Of a stretch of 64,000 nucleotides of DNA, positions 42,705 to 52,007 are shown piece by piece. A program made the translations under genes and the position numbers. Source of the DNA: Pedobacter hartonius (GTDB lineage Bacteria; Bacteroidota; Bacteroidia; Sphingobacteriales; Sphingobacteriaceae); NCBI RefSeq assembly GCF_900107535.1, contig NZ_FNRA01000011.1:124001-188000 (forward strand). The letters run 5' to 3'. Numbering within the stretch: position 1 is the stretch's first letter; each line of letters starts with the position of its first letter. The notes under the pieces were generated by a model. It searched no databases, was not told where the DNA came from, and saw only the letters and a list, made by a program, of their open reading frames with translations.

Positions 42705-43586
42705 ATGAAGATTGCAATATACGGCAGAGAGTTTAACAATAGCGTTTTACCTTTTGTGCAGGATGTTTTTGATGCCCTTCAGGAATACGGAATTGAAACG
42801 ATCGTACATCAGGATTACCACGAGTTTATTGAAGATAAGGTAAAGCTGCCTCCGGGAATGACCACTTTTTGTGATCATCCGGGATTGTGTAATAACGCTG
42901 ATGTGCTCATTAGTCTGGGCGGTGACGGAACTTTACTTGATACACTGGCGCTGGTCCGTGATTCGGGAATACCGGTAATCGGAATCAACTTTGGCCGTCT
43001 GGGCTTCCTGGCAAGTATAAACAAGAATGAGATCAAAAATGCAATACAGGCCCTGGTGAACCAGGAATATTCCCTGGATAAAAGAACCCTGCTGAATGTT
43101 GAATCCAAACATCACCTGTTCGGGGAGGAGAATTTTGCCCTAAATGATATCACTATTCACCGGCGTGACAATACGGCCATGATGATCATTCATGCCTATA
43201 TGAATGATGAATTTATTAACTCCTACTGGGCTGACGGGCTGATTATCGCAACGCCTACGGGGTCTACCGCTTATTCCCTGAGCTGCGGCGGCCCCATCAT
43301 CTTTCCCAGTGCACAGAACTTTGTCATTACCCCTATCGCACCGCACAACTTAAATGTGAGGCCTGTGATTATTCCCGATGATGTTTCCCTGAGATTTGAA
43401 GTAGAAGCGAGGAGCACTAAATTCCTGGTATCCTGTGATTCCAGAACCGCAACTGTTGACAGATCCGTAAAAATAACCGTTAATAAAGCTGCGTTTCACG
43501 TCAACCTGATTCGTTTGCACAATGAAAGTTACCTGACCACGCTCCGGAATAAATTGCTTTGGGGGATTGATACGCGCAATTATTAA
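42705..43586 (+). CDS. nadK: NAD kinase
   Basis: 293 aa, phosphorylates NAD to NADP. The catalytic G-G-D-G-T motif lies in LISLGGDGTLLDTL, then GINFGRLGFLA, the NE/D-type loop in NDITIHRRDNTAM, and TPTGSTAYSLSCGGPI. The 62-bp gap upstream has only a one-mismatch -7 box (TACCTTAG). porG begins 1 bp after its stop, so these two are surely co-transcribed. Confidence 0.97.
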   Translation: MKIAIYGREFNNSVLPFVQDVFDALQEYGIETIVHQDYHEFIEDKVKLPPGMTTFCDHPGLCNNADVLISLGGDGTLLDTLALVRDSGIPVIGINFGRLGFLASINKNEIKNAIQALVNQEYSLDKRTLLNVESKHHLFGEENFALNDITIHRRDNTAMMIIHAYMNDEFINSYWADGLIIATPTGSTAYSLSCGGPIIFPSAQNFVITPIAPHNLNVRPVIIPDDVSLRFEVEARSTKFLVSCDSRTATVDRSVKITVNKAAFHVNLIRLHNESYLTTLRNKLLWGIDTRNY

Positions 43587-43587
43587 C

Positions 43588-44385
43588 ATGAGGTTCAAAA
43601 GGATACTTTTTTCTGGTACGCTGTTTTGCCTGCTTTCTGCAGCTGCTACCGCCCAGGTGATGGAGGTTGGGGCAAATGTGGGCGCTGGAGGATATCTGGG
43701 CGACCTTAACCCGAAGAATCCTTTTGATGTCAGCGGGGCAGCCTTTGGCGCCTTTGTGAAGGCAAACCTGGATCCGTACTGGGCCATTGGGCTGCATTAT
43801 AACCACGGAAAAATAAAAGATAACGATGCAACTTCGTCCAACGCCGATTTCAGAAACAGGAACCTTAATTTCAGTACCCCGCTCAATGAACTGAGCTTTC
43901 AGGTGGACTTTAATTTTTTTGATTATTTTTCTGGCGGTGGCCGGAAGAACTTCAGCCCCTATATATTCGCAGGGATCGGCGGAGTGCTTTTCAACCCCAG
44001 GGCTACCTATTACGGGCAGGAGTACGAACTTAAATACTACCATACTGAAGGCAGGACATACAGAAATTACGCAATCAGTATTCCCTATGGTGCCGGTATA
44101 AAATACCGGATATCTGATCACTGGGGGCTGCTCACACAGTTGGGTTACAGAACCGCGCATACCGATTACCTGGATGATGTGGGGGATAAATACCCGCAGA
44201 CCGATGTCTACGGAAGGGATGACAGGGAGAACCCGGTCCGGGTGAACCTTTCTAACCCCTCGCCGTTCCCCCAAAACGTGCGTCCCGGCGATCAGCGCGG
44301 GGATTATCGTAAATATGACACCTATTTTTTCTTTCATGTCGGGATTTCCTATACCTTCATCTCGGATAAGTGTTTTACTTTTTAA
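43588..44385 (+). CDS. porG: outer membrane protein of the PorG type (DUF6089, T9SS)
   Basis: 265 aa from the ATG at 43588, giving a clean signal peptide (MRFKRILFSGTLFCLLSAAATAQ). The rest is an eight-strand-like barrel of the DUF6089 family: VGANVGAGGYLGDLNPKNPF, FSPYIFAGIGGVLFNP, ISIPYGAGIKYRISDHWGL, and a final YDTYFFFHVGISYTF strand. The order nadK-porG-uppS-bamA-skp agrees with porG loci elsewhere in the phylum, where PorG is an outer-membrane T9SS component. Confidence 0.85.
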   Translation: MRFKRILFSGTLFCLLSAAATAQVMEVGANVGAGGYLGDLNPKNPFDVSGAAFGAFVKANLDPYWAIGLHYNHGKIKDNDATSSNADFRNRNLNFSTPLNELSFQVDFNFFDYFSGGGRKNFSPYIFAGIGGVLFNPRATYYGQEYELKYYHTEGRTYRNYAISIPYGAGIKYRISDHWGLLTQLGYRTAHTDYLDDVGDKYPQTDVYGRDDRENPVRVNLSNPSPFPQNVRPGDQRGDYRKYDTYFFFHVGISYTFISDKCFTF

Positions 44386-44429
44386 AATTTACCGTTAAAG
44401 TTTATGGTAGAAATAAACAAAATAACTTA

Positions 44430-44437
44430 TAACTTTG
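44430..44437 (+). promoter_or_regulatory. -7 box (TAACTTTG) upstream of uppS
   Basis: Exact TAnnTTTG match between porG and uppS; its transcript would carry the hairpin at 44456-44483 in its leader. A second, one-mismatch box (CATATTTG) ends 8 nt before the ATG. Confidence 0.4.
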
Positions 44438-44455
44438 ACCCTTCTTTTAGGAGTG

Positions 44456-44483
44456 GTCTAACAAACTCTTCTGATTGTTAGAC
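44456..44483 (+). promoter_or_regulatory. perfect 9-bp hairpin in the uppS leader
   Basis: GTCTAACAA (44456-44464) and TTGTTAGAC (44475-44483) pair perfectly around a 10-nt loop, 24 nt before the uppS ATG. The T-run after it is short, so it is more likely a leader structure than a strong terminator. Confidence 0.5.
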
Positions 44484-44507
44484 ATTTTAGCCATATTTGC
44501 ACCAATA

Positions 44508-45248
44508 ATGGGATTTAAAGAACAAATAGATATTAGCCGCTTACCAGAACACATCGCTATCATTATGGATGGGAATGGAAGATGGGCTAAAAATCAGGGC
44601 AAATTCAGATCCTTCGGACATGAGAGCGGGGTTGTATCGCTAAAAGACGTGGTAGAAGGATGTTCGGATATCGGAGTGAAATATCTTACGGTATATGCAT
44701 TCTCTACGGAGAACTGGAACAGGCCAATTGAAGAGGTGAATTTATTGATGGAATTGTTGATTTCTACCATCAATGCCGAGATCGTTACGCTCAATAAGAA
44801 TAATATCAGGCTGAACGCCATCGGCGATATTGCCTCTTTGCCTCAGAAATGTATCGATGACCTGAAGCATGCCATGGAAGAAACATCAAAAAACACCAGT
44901 TGTACACTGACACTTGCATTAAGTTACAGTTCCAAGTGGGAGATCGTTCAGGCTGCAAAAAAACTTGCCCTGCTGGTGAAGGATGGAAAGATGGACATTA
45001 ATGATATCAATGAATCATCATTTTCTTCTCAGTTAACAACGGTGAACATGCCCGATCCTGAGCTGCTGATCCGTACGGGCGGTGAACACAGGATCAGTAA
45101 TTATCTGCTTTGGCAAATAGCCTATGGCGAACTTTATTTCACTGAAACAATGTGGCCCGACTTCATGAAGGAAGATCTTTTTGAAGCTATTGTAGACTAT
45201 CAAAAGCGCGAACGTCGCTTCGGTAAAATTAGTGAACAGTTGAACTAA
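44508..45248 (+). CDS. uppS: isoprenyl transferase (undecaprenyl diphosphate synthase family)
   Basis: 246 aa, cis-prenyltransferase that makes the lipid carrier for peptidoglycan and surface glycans. The Mg and substrate motif HIAIIMDGNGRWAKNQG is near the N-terminus, followed by YLTVYAFSTENWNRP and the C-terminal DPELLIRTGGEHRISNYLLWQ. The ATG at 44508 is preferred; a TTG at 44475 lies in the leader hairpin and would add 11 odd residues. bamA follows 63 bp downstream. Confidence 0.96.
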   Translation: MGFKEQIDISRLPEHIAIIMDGNGRWAKNQGKFRSFGHESGVVSLKDVVEGCSDIGVKYLTVYAFSTENWNRPIEEVNLLMELLISTINAEIVTLNKNNIRLNAIGDIASLPQKCIDDLKHAMEETSKNTSCTLTLALSYSSKWEIVQAAKKLALLVKDGKMDINDINESSFSSQLTTVNMPDPELLIRTGGEHRISNYLLWQIAYGELYFTETMWPDFMKEDLFEAIVDYQKRERRFGKISEQLN

Positions 45249-45311
45249 TTTTACTTTTAACACTTTTTAACATGTGTTTAAATTAACTTAGCAACGTTTT
45301 TTAGATTGTAA

Positions 45312-47870
45312 ATGAAAAGAATATACCAACTTATATTATTGTTGTTGATCGGGTTACCGACAATGGCCCAGATCAACCGTCCCAAGTCTAACCCTGCCAC
45401 CCCAAGCTTAAAAGTAAGCGGTACGGATTTAGATTATTTTCAGCCTAAAGAATACATTATTGGAGGAACAACGCTGAGCGGAGCAAAGTTCATTGATAAA
45501 GAGGTTATTATCACACTTTCGAAATTAATTAAAGGGGAAAGGATTTTACTGCCCGGCGAAGCCACTTCTGCGGCAATCAAAACATTATGGGCCCAGGGAT
45601 TGTTTGATGATGTTGAACTGAATATTGCCAAACTTGTTGAAGATACAGTTTACTTTGATATCCAGGTAGTAGAGCGCCCGCGCTTAAGCTCATTTGAACT
45701 CAACGGACTGAGCAAGTCACAGAAAACGGATATCACTGAAAAGCTGAATTCGAAATCCGGAAAGACAATCATCAACGAAAATACGTATAACAGTACCACT
45801 TCGACCATCAACAAATATCTTGCCGAGAAAGGCTTTTTCTTTACCAAGATTGATTACAAAACGAAGCCGGATCCCAATATGGAAAACGGAGTTGTGCTGC
45901 AGGTTTTTGTAGATAAGGGGCGCAAGGTAAAGGTGCACGATATAGAGTTTACAGGCAATAAGAATTTCAAGCCTGTCCAGTTGCGTAAGTTTATGAAGAA
46001 AACCAAGGTAATGGCCTTTTATAAAGTGTTCGGCCCTGGTAAATTCAGTAAGGAAAAATACGCGGAGGATAAGGAGAAACTGGTTGCTAAAATGCAGGAG
46101 AAAGGTTACCGTGATGCAACGATCATAAAAGATACGACATACAGGCACAACGAAAAATCTGTCGGCATCAAAATTGACCTGTATGAAGGCCCGAAATATT
46201 ATGTGGGTAACATTACTTGGGCAGGAAATGCAAAATATGCTACCAAGGACCTTTCCAAGGTACTTGCCATCGAAAAGGGCGATATTTTCAGCGAAGAAAA
46301 ACTGAATGTTAAACTTCATGGTAATGGTGCCGAAAGTGATGACGTATCCAGCATCTACCTGAATGATGGTTACCTGACTTTTAACGTTGAGCCTATTCAG
46401 ACAAAAATTTACAATGATACGGTAGACCTGGAAGTAAGGGTCTATGAAGGACCTCAGTATACCAATAACAGGATCACCGTTAAAGGGAATACCATCACGA
46501 ATGACAGGGTAGTACTGCGTGCAGTACGTACGAGACCCGGTGACAAGTTCTCCAAAGAATTACTGGTCCGTACCGTAAGGGATATCGGTCAGTTAGGAAA
46601 CTTCGACGAATCTAAAACCGTTCCTACACCGAAACCTAACCCTTCGGATGGTACAGTGGATATTGAATACGCCGTTGAGGAGAAACCTTCAGATCAGGTA
46701 GAACTATCAGGTGGTTTTGGTGGTGGCCGTGTGATCGGAACAATCGGGCTTACCTTCAACAACTTCTCCCTGAGAAACCTTTTTAATCCAAAAGCATATA
46801 AACCCCTTCCCAAAGGAGACGGACAAAAGCTGAGCCTTCGCGGCCAGACAAACGGAAGTTATTACCAGTCGTACAGTTTCTCTTTCTCTGAACCATGGCT
46901 GGGCGGTAAGAAACCGGTGAGTTTTGGTTTAAGTGCCTTCACTTCATTGCAGTCTTATAATTCAACTACTACCACTGCTGCACAAAGAATTCGTTTAAAT
47001 GGTGTAACCGTGAGTTTGGGAAGAGTTTTAAAATGGCCTGATAACTACTTCCAGTTAACCCACTCGATCAATGCACAGCAATATATTTTGAATAATTATC
47101 CGGGATATTTGTTTTCTACCGGTACTTCTTATAACTTTAACTTAACGCAGGAGCTGAGCAGGGATTCAAGAAATTCACCGATCTTCCCAACTGAGGGTTC
47201 TTATTTTAAGTTTACTATACAAGCAACGCCACCTTATTCGTTATTGAACAATACGAATTATGCAACAGCTTCGGATAAACAGAAATACAGATTCACAGAA
47301 TACCATAAATGGAAGTTTGAAGGGCAATGGTTCCAGAGACTTGCCGGTAAATTTGTGGTGAAAGCACAGGTGCAGTTTGGTTTCCTGGGTTCGTATAACC
47401 AGGCTGTCGGCCAGTCTGCATTTGAAAGGTTTAAATTGGGTGGTGACGGTATGCAGGGATTTGACTTCCTTCAGGGATCAGAGCTGATCACGATGCGTGG
47501 TTATGCGAATAACGTGGTGATTCCTACTACTGCAACAACCTCACAACAGATCAATATTGCACAGAACTCGGGTAGCCCGATCTACAGCAAATATGTAATG
47601 GAACTGAGATATCCTGTAATCGCAAGTCAGCAGGCTACAGCCTACCTGATCGGTTTTGCAGAGGGTGGTAATACCTGGAACAAGTTTTCCGATTACAACC
47701 CTTTTAATATTAGAAGGTCTGCAGGTATTGGAGCAAGGATATTTTTACCGATCTTTGGAATGCTGGGTATAGATTACGGACATGCATTTGATACGATTCC
47801 TGGTATAACTGACGGAGGTAAACAATCCTTCACATTTAGTATCGCTCAGCAGTTGGGTGGCTTTAATTAA
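45312..47870 (+). CDS. bamA: outer membrane assembly protein BamA
   Basis: 852 aa. A signal peptide (MKRIYQLILLLLIGLPTMAQ) is followed by five POTRA-like repeats (about residues 50-470), then a 16-strand barrel domain of the Omp85 family (about 480-852) with SGGFGGGRVIGTIGLTFNNFS and the C-terminal motif FTFSIAQQLGGF. It inserts beta-barrel proteins into the outer membrane. Its POTRA domains would interact with client proteins delivered by the Skp-like chaperones encoded next. Confidence 0.97.
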   Translation: MKRIYQLILLLLIGLPTMAQINRPKSNPATPSLKVSGTDLDYFQPKEYIIGGTTLSGAKFIDKEVIITLSKLIKGERILLPGEATSAAIKTLWAQGLFDDVELNIAKLVEDTVYFDIQVVERPRLSSFELNGLSKSQKTDITEKLNSKSGKTIINENTYNSTTSTINKYLAEKGFFFTKIDYKTKPDPNMENGVVLQVFVDKGRKVKVHDIEFTGNKNFKPVQLRKFMKKTKVMAFYKVFGPGKFSKEKYAEDKEKLVAKMQEKGYRDATIIKDTTYRHNEKSVGIKIDLYEGPKYYVGNITWAGNAKYATKDLSKVLAIEKGDIFSEEKLNVKLHGNGAESDDVSSIYLNDGYLTFNVEPIQTKIYNDTVDLEVRVYEGPQYTNNRITVKGNTITNDRVVLRAVRTRPGDKFSKELLVRTVRDIGQLGNFDESKTVPTPKPNPSDGTVDIEYAVEEKPSDQVELSGGFGGGRVIGTIGLTFNNFSLRNLFNPKAYKPLPKGDGQKLSLRGQTNGSYYQSYSFSFSEPWLGGKKPVSFGLSAFTSLQSYNSTTTTAAQRIRLNGVTVSLGRVLKWPDNYFQLTHSINAQQYILNNYPGYLFSTGTSYNFNLTQELSRDSRNSPIFPTEGSYFKFTIQATPPYSLLNNTNYATASDKQKYRFTEYHKWKFEGQWFQRLAGKFVVKAQVQFGFLGSYNQAVGQSAFERFKLGGDGMQGFDFLQGSELITMRGYANNVVIPTTATTSQQINIAQNSGSPIYSKYVMELRYPVIASQQATAYLIGFAEGGNTWNKFSDYNPFNIRRSAGIGARIFLPIFGMLGIDYGHAFDTIPGITDGGKQSFTFSIAQQLGGFN

Positions 47871-47878
47871 TAAAAAAA

Positions 47879-48409
47879 ATGAAAAAAGGTATTTTAATTG
47901 GTTTTTTAATGTTTGCAACTTTTGGTGCTTTTGCACAAAAGTTTGCTTATGTAGACACAGAGTACATTCTTAAAAATTTGCCGGAATATAAATCTTCACT
48001 GAATCAGCTGAATGTACTCTCGCAGCAGTTTCAAAAGGAATCAGATGCTAATTTTGCGGCGATCGATAAGATGTATAAAGCTTACCAGGCTGACCAGGTA
48101 TTGTTAACTGACGATATGCGCAAGCGCAGGGAGAATGACATTATCGAAAAAGAAAAAGCTGCAAAAGAATATCAGCGCCAGAAATTCGGCCCCGAAGGAG
48201 AGCTTTTCCAGACACGCAGCAAGTTGCTGAAACCTATCCAGGATAAAGTGACGTCCGTAATTTCAGACCTGGCAAAAACAAAGTTCCTCGACTTTATCTT
48301 TGATAAGAGTAGTGAGTCTACCATGATGATCTATTCGAGCAGTAATTATGACCTGAGCAATGATGTGATCATCAGACTGGGTTACAAACCAAGCACTTCA
48401 GTTAAATAG
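47879..48409 (+). CDS. OmpH/Skp-family periplasmic chaperone, first copy
   Basis: 176 aa with a signal peptide (MKKGILIGFLMFATFGAFAQ). The mature part begins with the strand KFAYVDTEYILKNLPEYKSS, then a long charged coiled coil (about 45-115) and the C-terminal block FLDFIFDKSSESTMMIYSS. Skp trimers hold unfolded outer-membrane proteins on their way to BamA. It starts 8 bp after bamA and is followed by a second copy. Confidence 0.95.
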   Translation: MKKGILIGFLMFATFGAFAQKFAYVDTEYILKNLPEYKSSLNQLNVLSQQFQKESDANFAAIDKMYKAYQADQVLLTDDMRKRRENDIIEKEKAAKEYQRQKFGPEGELFQTRSKLLKPIQDKVTSVISDLAKTKFLDFIFDKSSESTMMIYSSSNYDLSNDVIIRLGYKPSTSVK

Positions 48410-48455
48410 ACACACTTAAATAAATATTAAAACACAATTATTAAGAACAATAGAA

Positions 48456-49034
48456 ATGAGAAAGTTAATTAACGTATTTTTTGTCGCAGCTGGCTTAGTG
48501 TTTACTGCTAACGTTGCAAGTGCTCAGCAAAAAATTGCACACATTGATTCTGAAGCGATCTTTGCCGCTATGCCGGAAGCCAAAACGGCATCGACAACAT
48601 TAGAAGCGCTGCAAAAACAAAAACAATCTGAGATTGGAAAAATGCAGACTGAATACCAGACTAAGTATGAAGCTGCAGTTGCATTAAACAAAACAATGAG
48701 TGAAGCCAATAAAGAAACTGTAGGAAAAGAACTGCAGACTAAAAGTGCTGAATTGGATGATATGAAAAAACGTATCTCTGAATCTACTCAAAAAGCACAA
48801 GAGGATATCGCTGCTAAACAAAGTGAACTGTTGGCTCCATTGAACACAAAATTTATCAATGCTGTAAAAGCTGTGGCTAAAGAAAAAGGTTTTGCTTATG
48901 TTTTTGATATCTCTGCCCAGCAAGGTGCAAACAACCTGCTGGCATGGGAAGGTGGTGACGATGTTACTGCTGCTGTAAAAACTAAATTAGGTATCTCCGG
49001 AACAACAGCTGCTGCAACTGCTCCTAAAAAATAG
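48456..49034 (+). CDS. OmpH/Skp-family periplasmic chaperone, second copy
   Basis: 192 aa, signal peptide (LINVFFVAAGLVFTANVASA) then IAHIDSEAIFAAMPEAKTA, a K/Q/E-rich coiled coil and a C-terminal block FAYVFDISAQQGANNLLAWEGGDD, ending in a Pro/Ala/Thr tail. It differs enough from the copy 46 bp upstream to suggest an old duplication. A strong terminator follows directly. Confidence 0.95.
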   Translation: MRKLINVFFVAAGLVFTANVASAQQKIAHIDSEAIFAAMPEAKTASTTLEALQKQKQSEIGKMQTEYQTKYEAAVALNKTMSEANKETVGKELQTKSAELDDMKKRISESTQKAQEDIAAKQSELLAPLNTKFINAVKAVAKEKGFAYVFDISAQQGANNLLAWEGGDDVTAAVKTKLGISGTTAAATAPKK

Positions 49035-49054
49035 TCCTGAAAATATATTAAATT

Positions 49055-49090
49055 GCGGAACCAGGTATATACCTGGTTCCGCTTTTTTTT
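49055..49090 (+). terminator. strong terminator after the second skp gene, abutting murI
   Basis: A perfect 13-bp stem (GCGGAACCAGGTA with its complement) with a 2-nt loop, followed by eight T residues. The murI ATG begins only 3 nt after the T-tract. Confidence 0.88.
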
Positions 49091-49093
49091 GAT

Positions 49094-49918
49094 ATGAACG
49101 ATACGAAATCTATTGGCATTTTTGATTCAGGTTACGGAGGGCTGACGGTCTTCAAATCGATCGCAGACAAGCTGCCCGGCTATAACTATATCTACATGGG
49201 TGACAATGCCCGTTCACCCTACGGAGACCATTCCTACGAAACTGTTTACCAGTATACACTCGAATGCGTGGAATGGCTTTTTGCACAGGGCTGCCCGCTG
49301 GTTATTCTGGCCTGTAATACCGCATCTGCCAAAGCGTTGCGCAGCATCCAGCAGAAGGTACTTCCCCTTAAATACCCGGATCACCGTGTACTGGGAGTAA
49401 TCAGGCCTACAGCTGAAGTGATAGGTAATTTTACTGAAACCAATACCATTGGCGTAATGGGTACCCGCGGTACAGTGAACTCAGAATCCTATCCCATTGA
49501 GATCCGTCATTTCTATCCTGAACTGGAAGTGATCCAGCAAAGCTGCCCCTTATGGGTACCGCTCATAGAAAACAATGAACACATCCATCCCGGGGCAGAT
49601 TATTTTGTTCAGAAATATATAGATGAGCTGCTGGCGAAATCCCCGGCAATAGATACCATACTTTTAGCCTGTACCCATTACCCTCTGCTGATGTCGAAAA
49701 TGGCCGCAATTCTGCCCGAAGGATTTAAGCTGGTGGCCCAGGGAGACATCGTTGCAAACAGTCTGGCAGACTATCTGAAACGTCACCCCGAAATGGAAGT
49801 CAGGCTCGGTAAAGAGCGTGCTAAAAGGTTTTACACCTCAGGCGACGAAAAAGTCTTTGATAAAAATGCCTCCATTTTTTTTGATGAAACTATTGTTTCC
49901 TCCAGGCTGAGGTGGTAA
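49094..49918 (+). CDS. murI: glutamate racemase
   Basis: 274 aa, makes D-glutamate for peptidoglycan. Both catalytic cysteines are visible (LACNTASAKAL and LLACTHYPLLM), with the N-terminal IGIFDSGYGGLTV loop. The start lies directly behind a strong terminator, so expression would rely on read-through or on a promoter inside the terminator region; I see none. No other start in frame is better. Confidence 0.97.
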   Translation: MNDTKSIGIFDSGYGGLTVFKSIADKLPGYNYIYMGDNARSPYGDHSYETVYQYTLECVEWLFAQGCPLVILACNTASAKALRSIQQKVLPLKYPDHRVLGVIRPTAEVIGNFTETNTIGVMGTRGTVNSESYPIEIRHFYPELEVIQQSCPLWVPLIENNEHIHPGADYFVQKYIDELLAKSPAIDTILLACTHYPLLMSKMAAILPEGFKLVAQGDIVANSLADYLKRHPEMEVRLGKERAKRFYTSGDEKVFDKNASIFFDETIVSSRLRW

Positions 49919-50079
49919 TGAGCATATCAATTGGTAGTTTTAGCGTCAAATTAATGTTAAAGGTATGTTATGATAACTGTTGAAATCGGCTTTTTTATAG
50001 ATAAAAAGGTGGTTTTTCATGGCAAAGTCAGGATAATGAAAGATTGTATTTCTTTCTAGGTTCATACTATTATTAACTC

Positions 50080-50087
50080 TAAATTTG
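50080..50087 (+). promoter_or_regulatory. -7 box (TAAATTTG) of the PurF-like gene
   Basis: Exact TAnnTTTG match 18 nt before the ATG at 50106. It overlaps the in-frame TTG at 50085, which rules that codon out as the start if this promoter is used. Confidence 0.55.
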
Positions 50088-50105
50088 CGGCTCAAACCAC
50101 ACACA

Positions 50106-52007
50106 ATGAGTGACTCGATAAAACACGAATGCGGAATTGCTTTTATCCGTCTTTTAAAACCGCTCTCATTCTACCAGAAAAAATACGGTACTGCGCTTTA
50201 TGGCCTGAATAAGCTGTATCTTTTAATGGAGAAACAACACAACCGGGGGCAGGACGGCGCCGGGATTGCAACAATCAAATTAGATGTAAAACCAGGACAC
50301 CGTTACATTAGCCGTTACAGATCGATGGCCCAAAATGCGGTAGCAGACATTTTTGGTTATGTACACAACAAATTCGTAGACATCCAGAATGAAACTCCTG
50401 AACTCATGCAGGATGCTGAATGGCTGAAACAAAATGTAAGTTTTATCGGGGAGGTATTGTTAGGGCACCTTCGCTATGGTACACACGGGCAGAACAGTAT
50501 TGAGAACTGCCATCCGTTCCTTCGTCAGAACAACTGGATGACCCGTAACCTTGTTATTGCAGGTAACTTCAACATGACCAATGTGGATGAATTACTTGAA
50601 CAGCTCTATGAACTGGGCCAGCACCCGAAAGAGCAGGCTGATACTGTTACCGTACTGGAAAAAATAGGTCACTTCCTTGATGATGAAAATCAGGATCTTT
50701 TTGATACCTACAAAAAGGAAGGACTGTCAAATGTGGAGATCACTCACAAAATATCTGATAACCTTAATATCGCAAATATCCTTCGCCGTTCAGCTAAAAC
50801 CTGGGATGGTGGTTATGCCATGTCAGGAATTGTCGGAAACGGGGATGCCTTCTTTATGCGTGACCCATCAGGTATCCGCCCTGCGTATTATTACCAGGAT
50901 GATGAGATTGTTGTTGGTGCTTCTGAGCGTCCCGCTATTCAAACGGCATTCAATATTCCTTTTGGAGAGGTAAAAGAAGTTCTTCCCGGTCATGCCTTAA
51001 TTGTGAAAAAAGACGGTACCGTAAGTATGGAACAATTCAGGGAGCCAATGGAAAAAAGATCATGTTCATTTGAGCGTATCTATTTCTCCCGCGGCAGTGA
51101 TGCTGAAATCTATACAGAAAGAAAACAACTGGGAAAACTATTGATCGACCAGATCCTGGCTGCAGTTAAATCTGATCTGAAACATACTGTTTTCTCTTTT
51201 ATTCCCAATACCGCCGAGATTTCGTTTTACGGTTTGGTAGAAGGCCTGCATGACCACATCAGGAAAATCCAGAAAGAGACATTGATCGGAAACCAGGAAA
51301 ACCTTACCGATGTGGAACTGGAAGAACTGTTGTCCATGACACCACGGGTAGAAAAGCTTGCTATTAAAGACGTCAAACTACGTACGTTCATTACCGCTGA
51401 TGCCGACCGTAAGGAAATGGTTGCGCACGTTTATGATACCACCTACGGTGTGATCAAAAATGATGTAGACACGCTCGTAGCAGTAGATGATTCTATTGTA
51501 AGGGGCACTACACTCAGACAAAGTATCATTAAGATCATTGACAGGCTGCACCCTAAAAAGATCATCATTGTATCATCAGCACCTCAGATACGCTATCCTG
51601 ACTGTTATGGTATTGACATGTCTAAAATGGGTCAGTTCGTAGCTTTTGAAGCCGCTATCCAGTTGCTCAGAGAACGTGGAATGGCACATGTCATTGATGA
51701 AGTTTACGAAAAATGTAAAGCGTCCCTTTTATTGCCCAAAGATCAGATTATCAATCACGTCAAAGAAATATACAGACCATTCAAACAGGAAGAGATCTCT
51801 GCGCAGATAGCGAAGATCATAACTCCTGAGGAGACTGTGGCAGAAGTTGAAGTCATTTATCAGACTTTAGATAACCTGCACGTTGCTATACCTAACCATA
51901 AAGGCGACTGGTATTTCTCAGGAAACTATCCTACCCCGGGTGGTAACAAGGTAGTGAACAAGGCGTTCATGAACTGGAAAGAAGGAAGTAACCAGAGGGC
52001 TTATTAG
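50106..52007 (+). CDS. long amidophosphoribosyltransferase-like protein (PurF family)
   Basis: 633 aa. The N-terminal class II glutaminase nucleophile would be C9 (HECGIAF), followed by NRGQDGAGIAT and LGHLRYGTHG. The PRPP loop VAVDDSIVRGTTL lies near residue 465. PurF proteins are usually about 480-510 aa; this one is over 100 residues longer, with extra sequence between the two domains and at the C-terminus. Long homologs occur in Bacteroidota beside a normal PurF, so this may be a paralog with a different substrate. No ligands for an iron-sulfur cluster are obvious. Confidence 0.85.
   Translation: MSDSIKHECGIAFIRLLKPLSFYQKKYGTALYGLNKLYLLMEKQHNRGQDGAGIATIKLDVKPGHRYISRYRSMAQNAVADIFGYVHNKFVDIQNETPELMQDAEWLKQNVSFIGEVLLGHLRYGTHGQNSIENCHPFLRQNNWMTRNLVIAGNFNMTNVDELLEQLYELGQHPKEQADTVTVLEKIGHFLDDENQDLFDTYKKEGLSNVEITHKISDNLNIANILRRSAKTWDGGYAMSGIVGNGDAFFMRDPSGIRPAYYYQDDEIVVGASERPAIQTAFNIPFGEVKEVLPGHALIVKKDGTVSMEQFREPMEKRSCSFERIYFSRGSDAEIYTERKQLGKLLIDQILAAVKSDLKHTVFSFIPNTAEISFYGLVEGLHDHIRKIQKETLIGNQENLTDVELEELLSMTPRVEKLAIKDVKLRTFITADADRKEMVAHVYDTTYGVIKNDVDTLVAVDDSIVRGTTLRQSIIKIIDRLHPKKIIIVSSAPQIRYPDCYGIDMSKMGQFVAFEAAIQLLRERGMAHVIDEVYEKCKASLLLPKDQIINHVKEIYRPFKQEEISAQIAKIITPEETVAEVEVIYQTLDNLHVAIPNHKGDWYFSGNYPTPGGNKVVNKAFMNWKEGSNQRAY

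Noticed and set aside
43501..44337. A 278-codon frame antisense to porG
   Set aside because: The plus-strand frame has a signal peptide, family match and operon position. The antisense frame has no domain and is a shadow of the same codons.
30260..50000. Recurring heptamer AACTGTT upstream of kup, the alpha/beta hydrolase gene and the PurF-like gene
   Set aside because: Four hits in AT-rich intergenic DNA are only slightly more than expected by chance; spacing and orientation are not constant.
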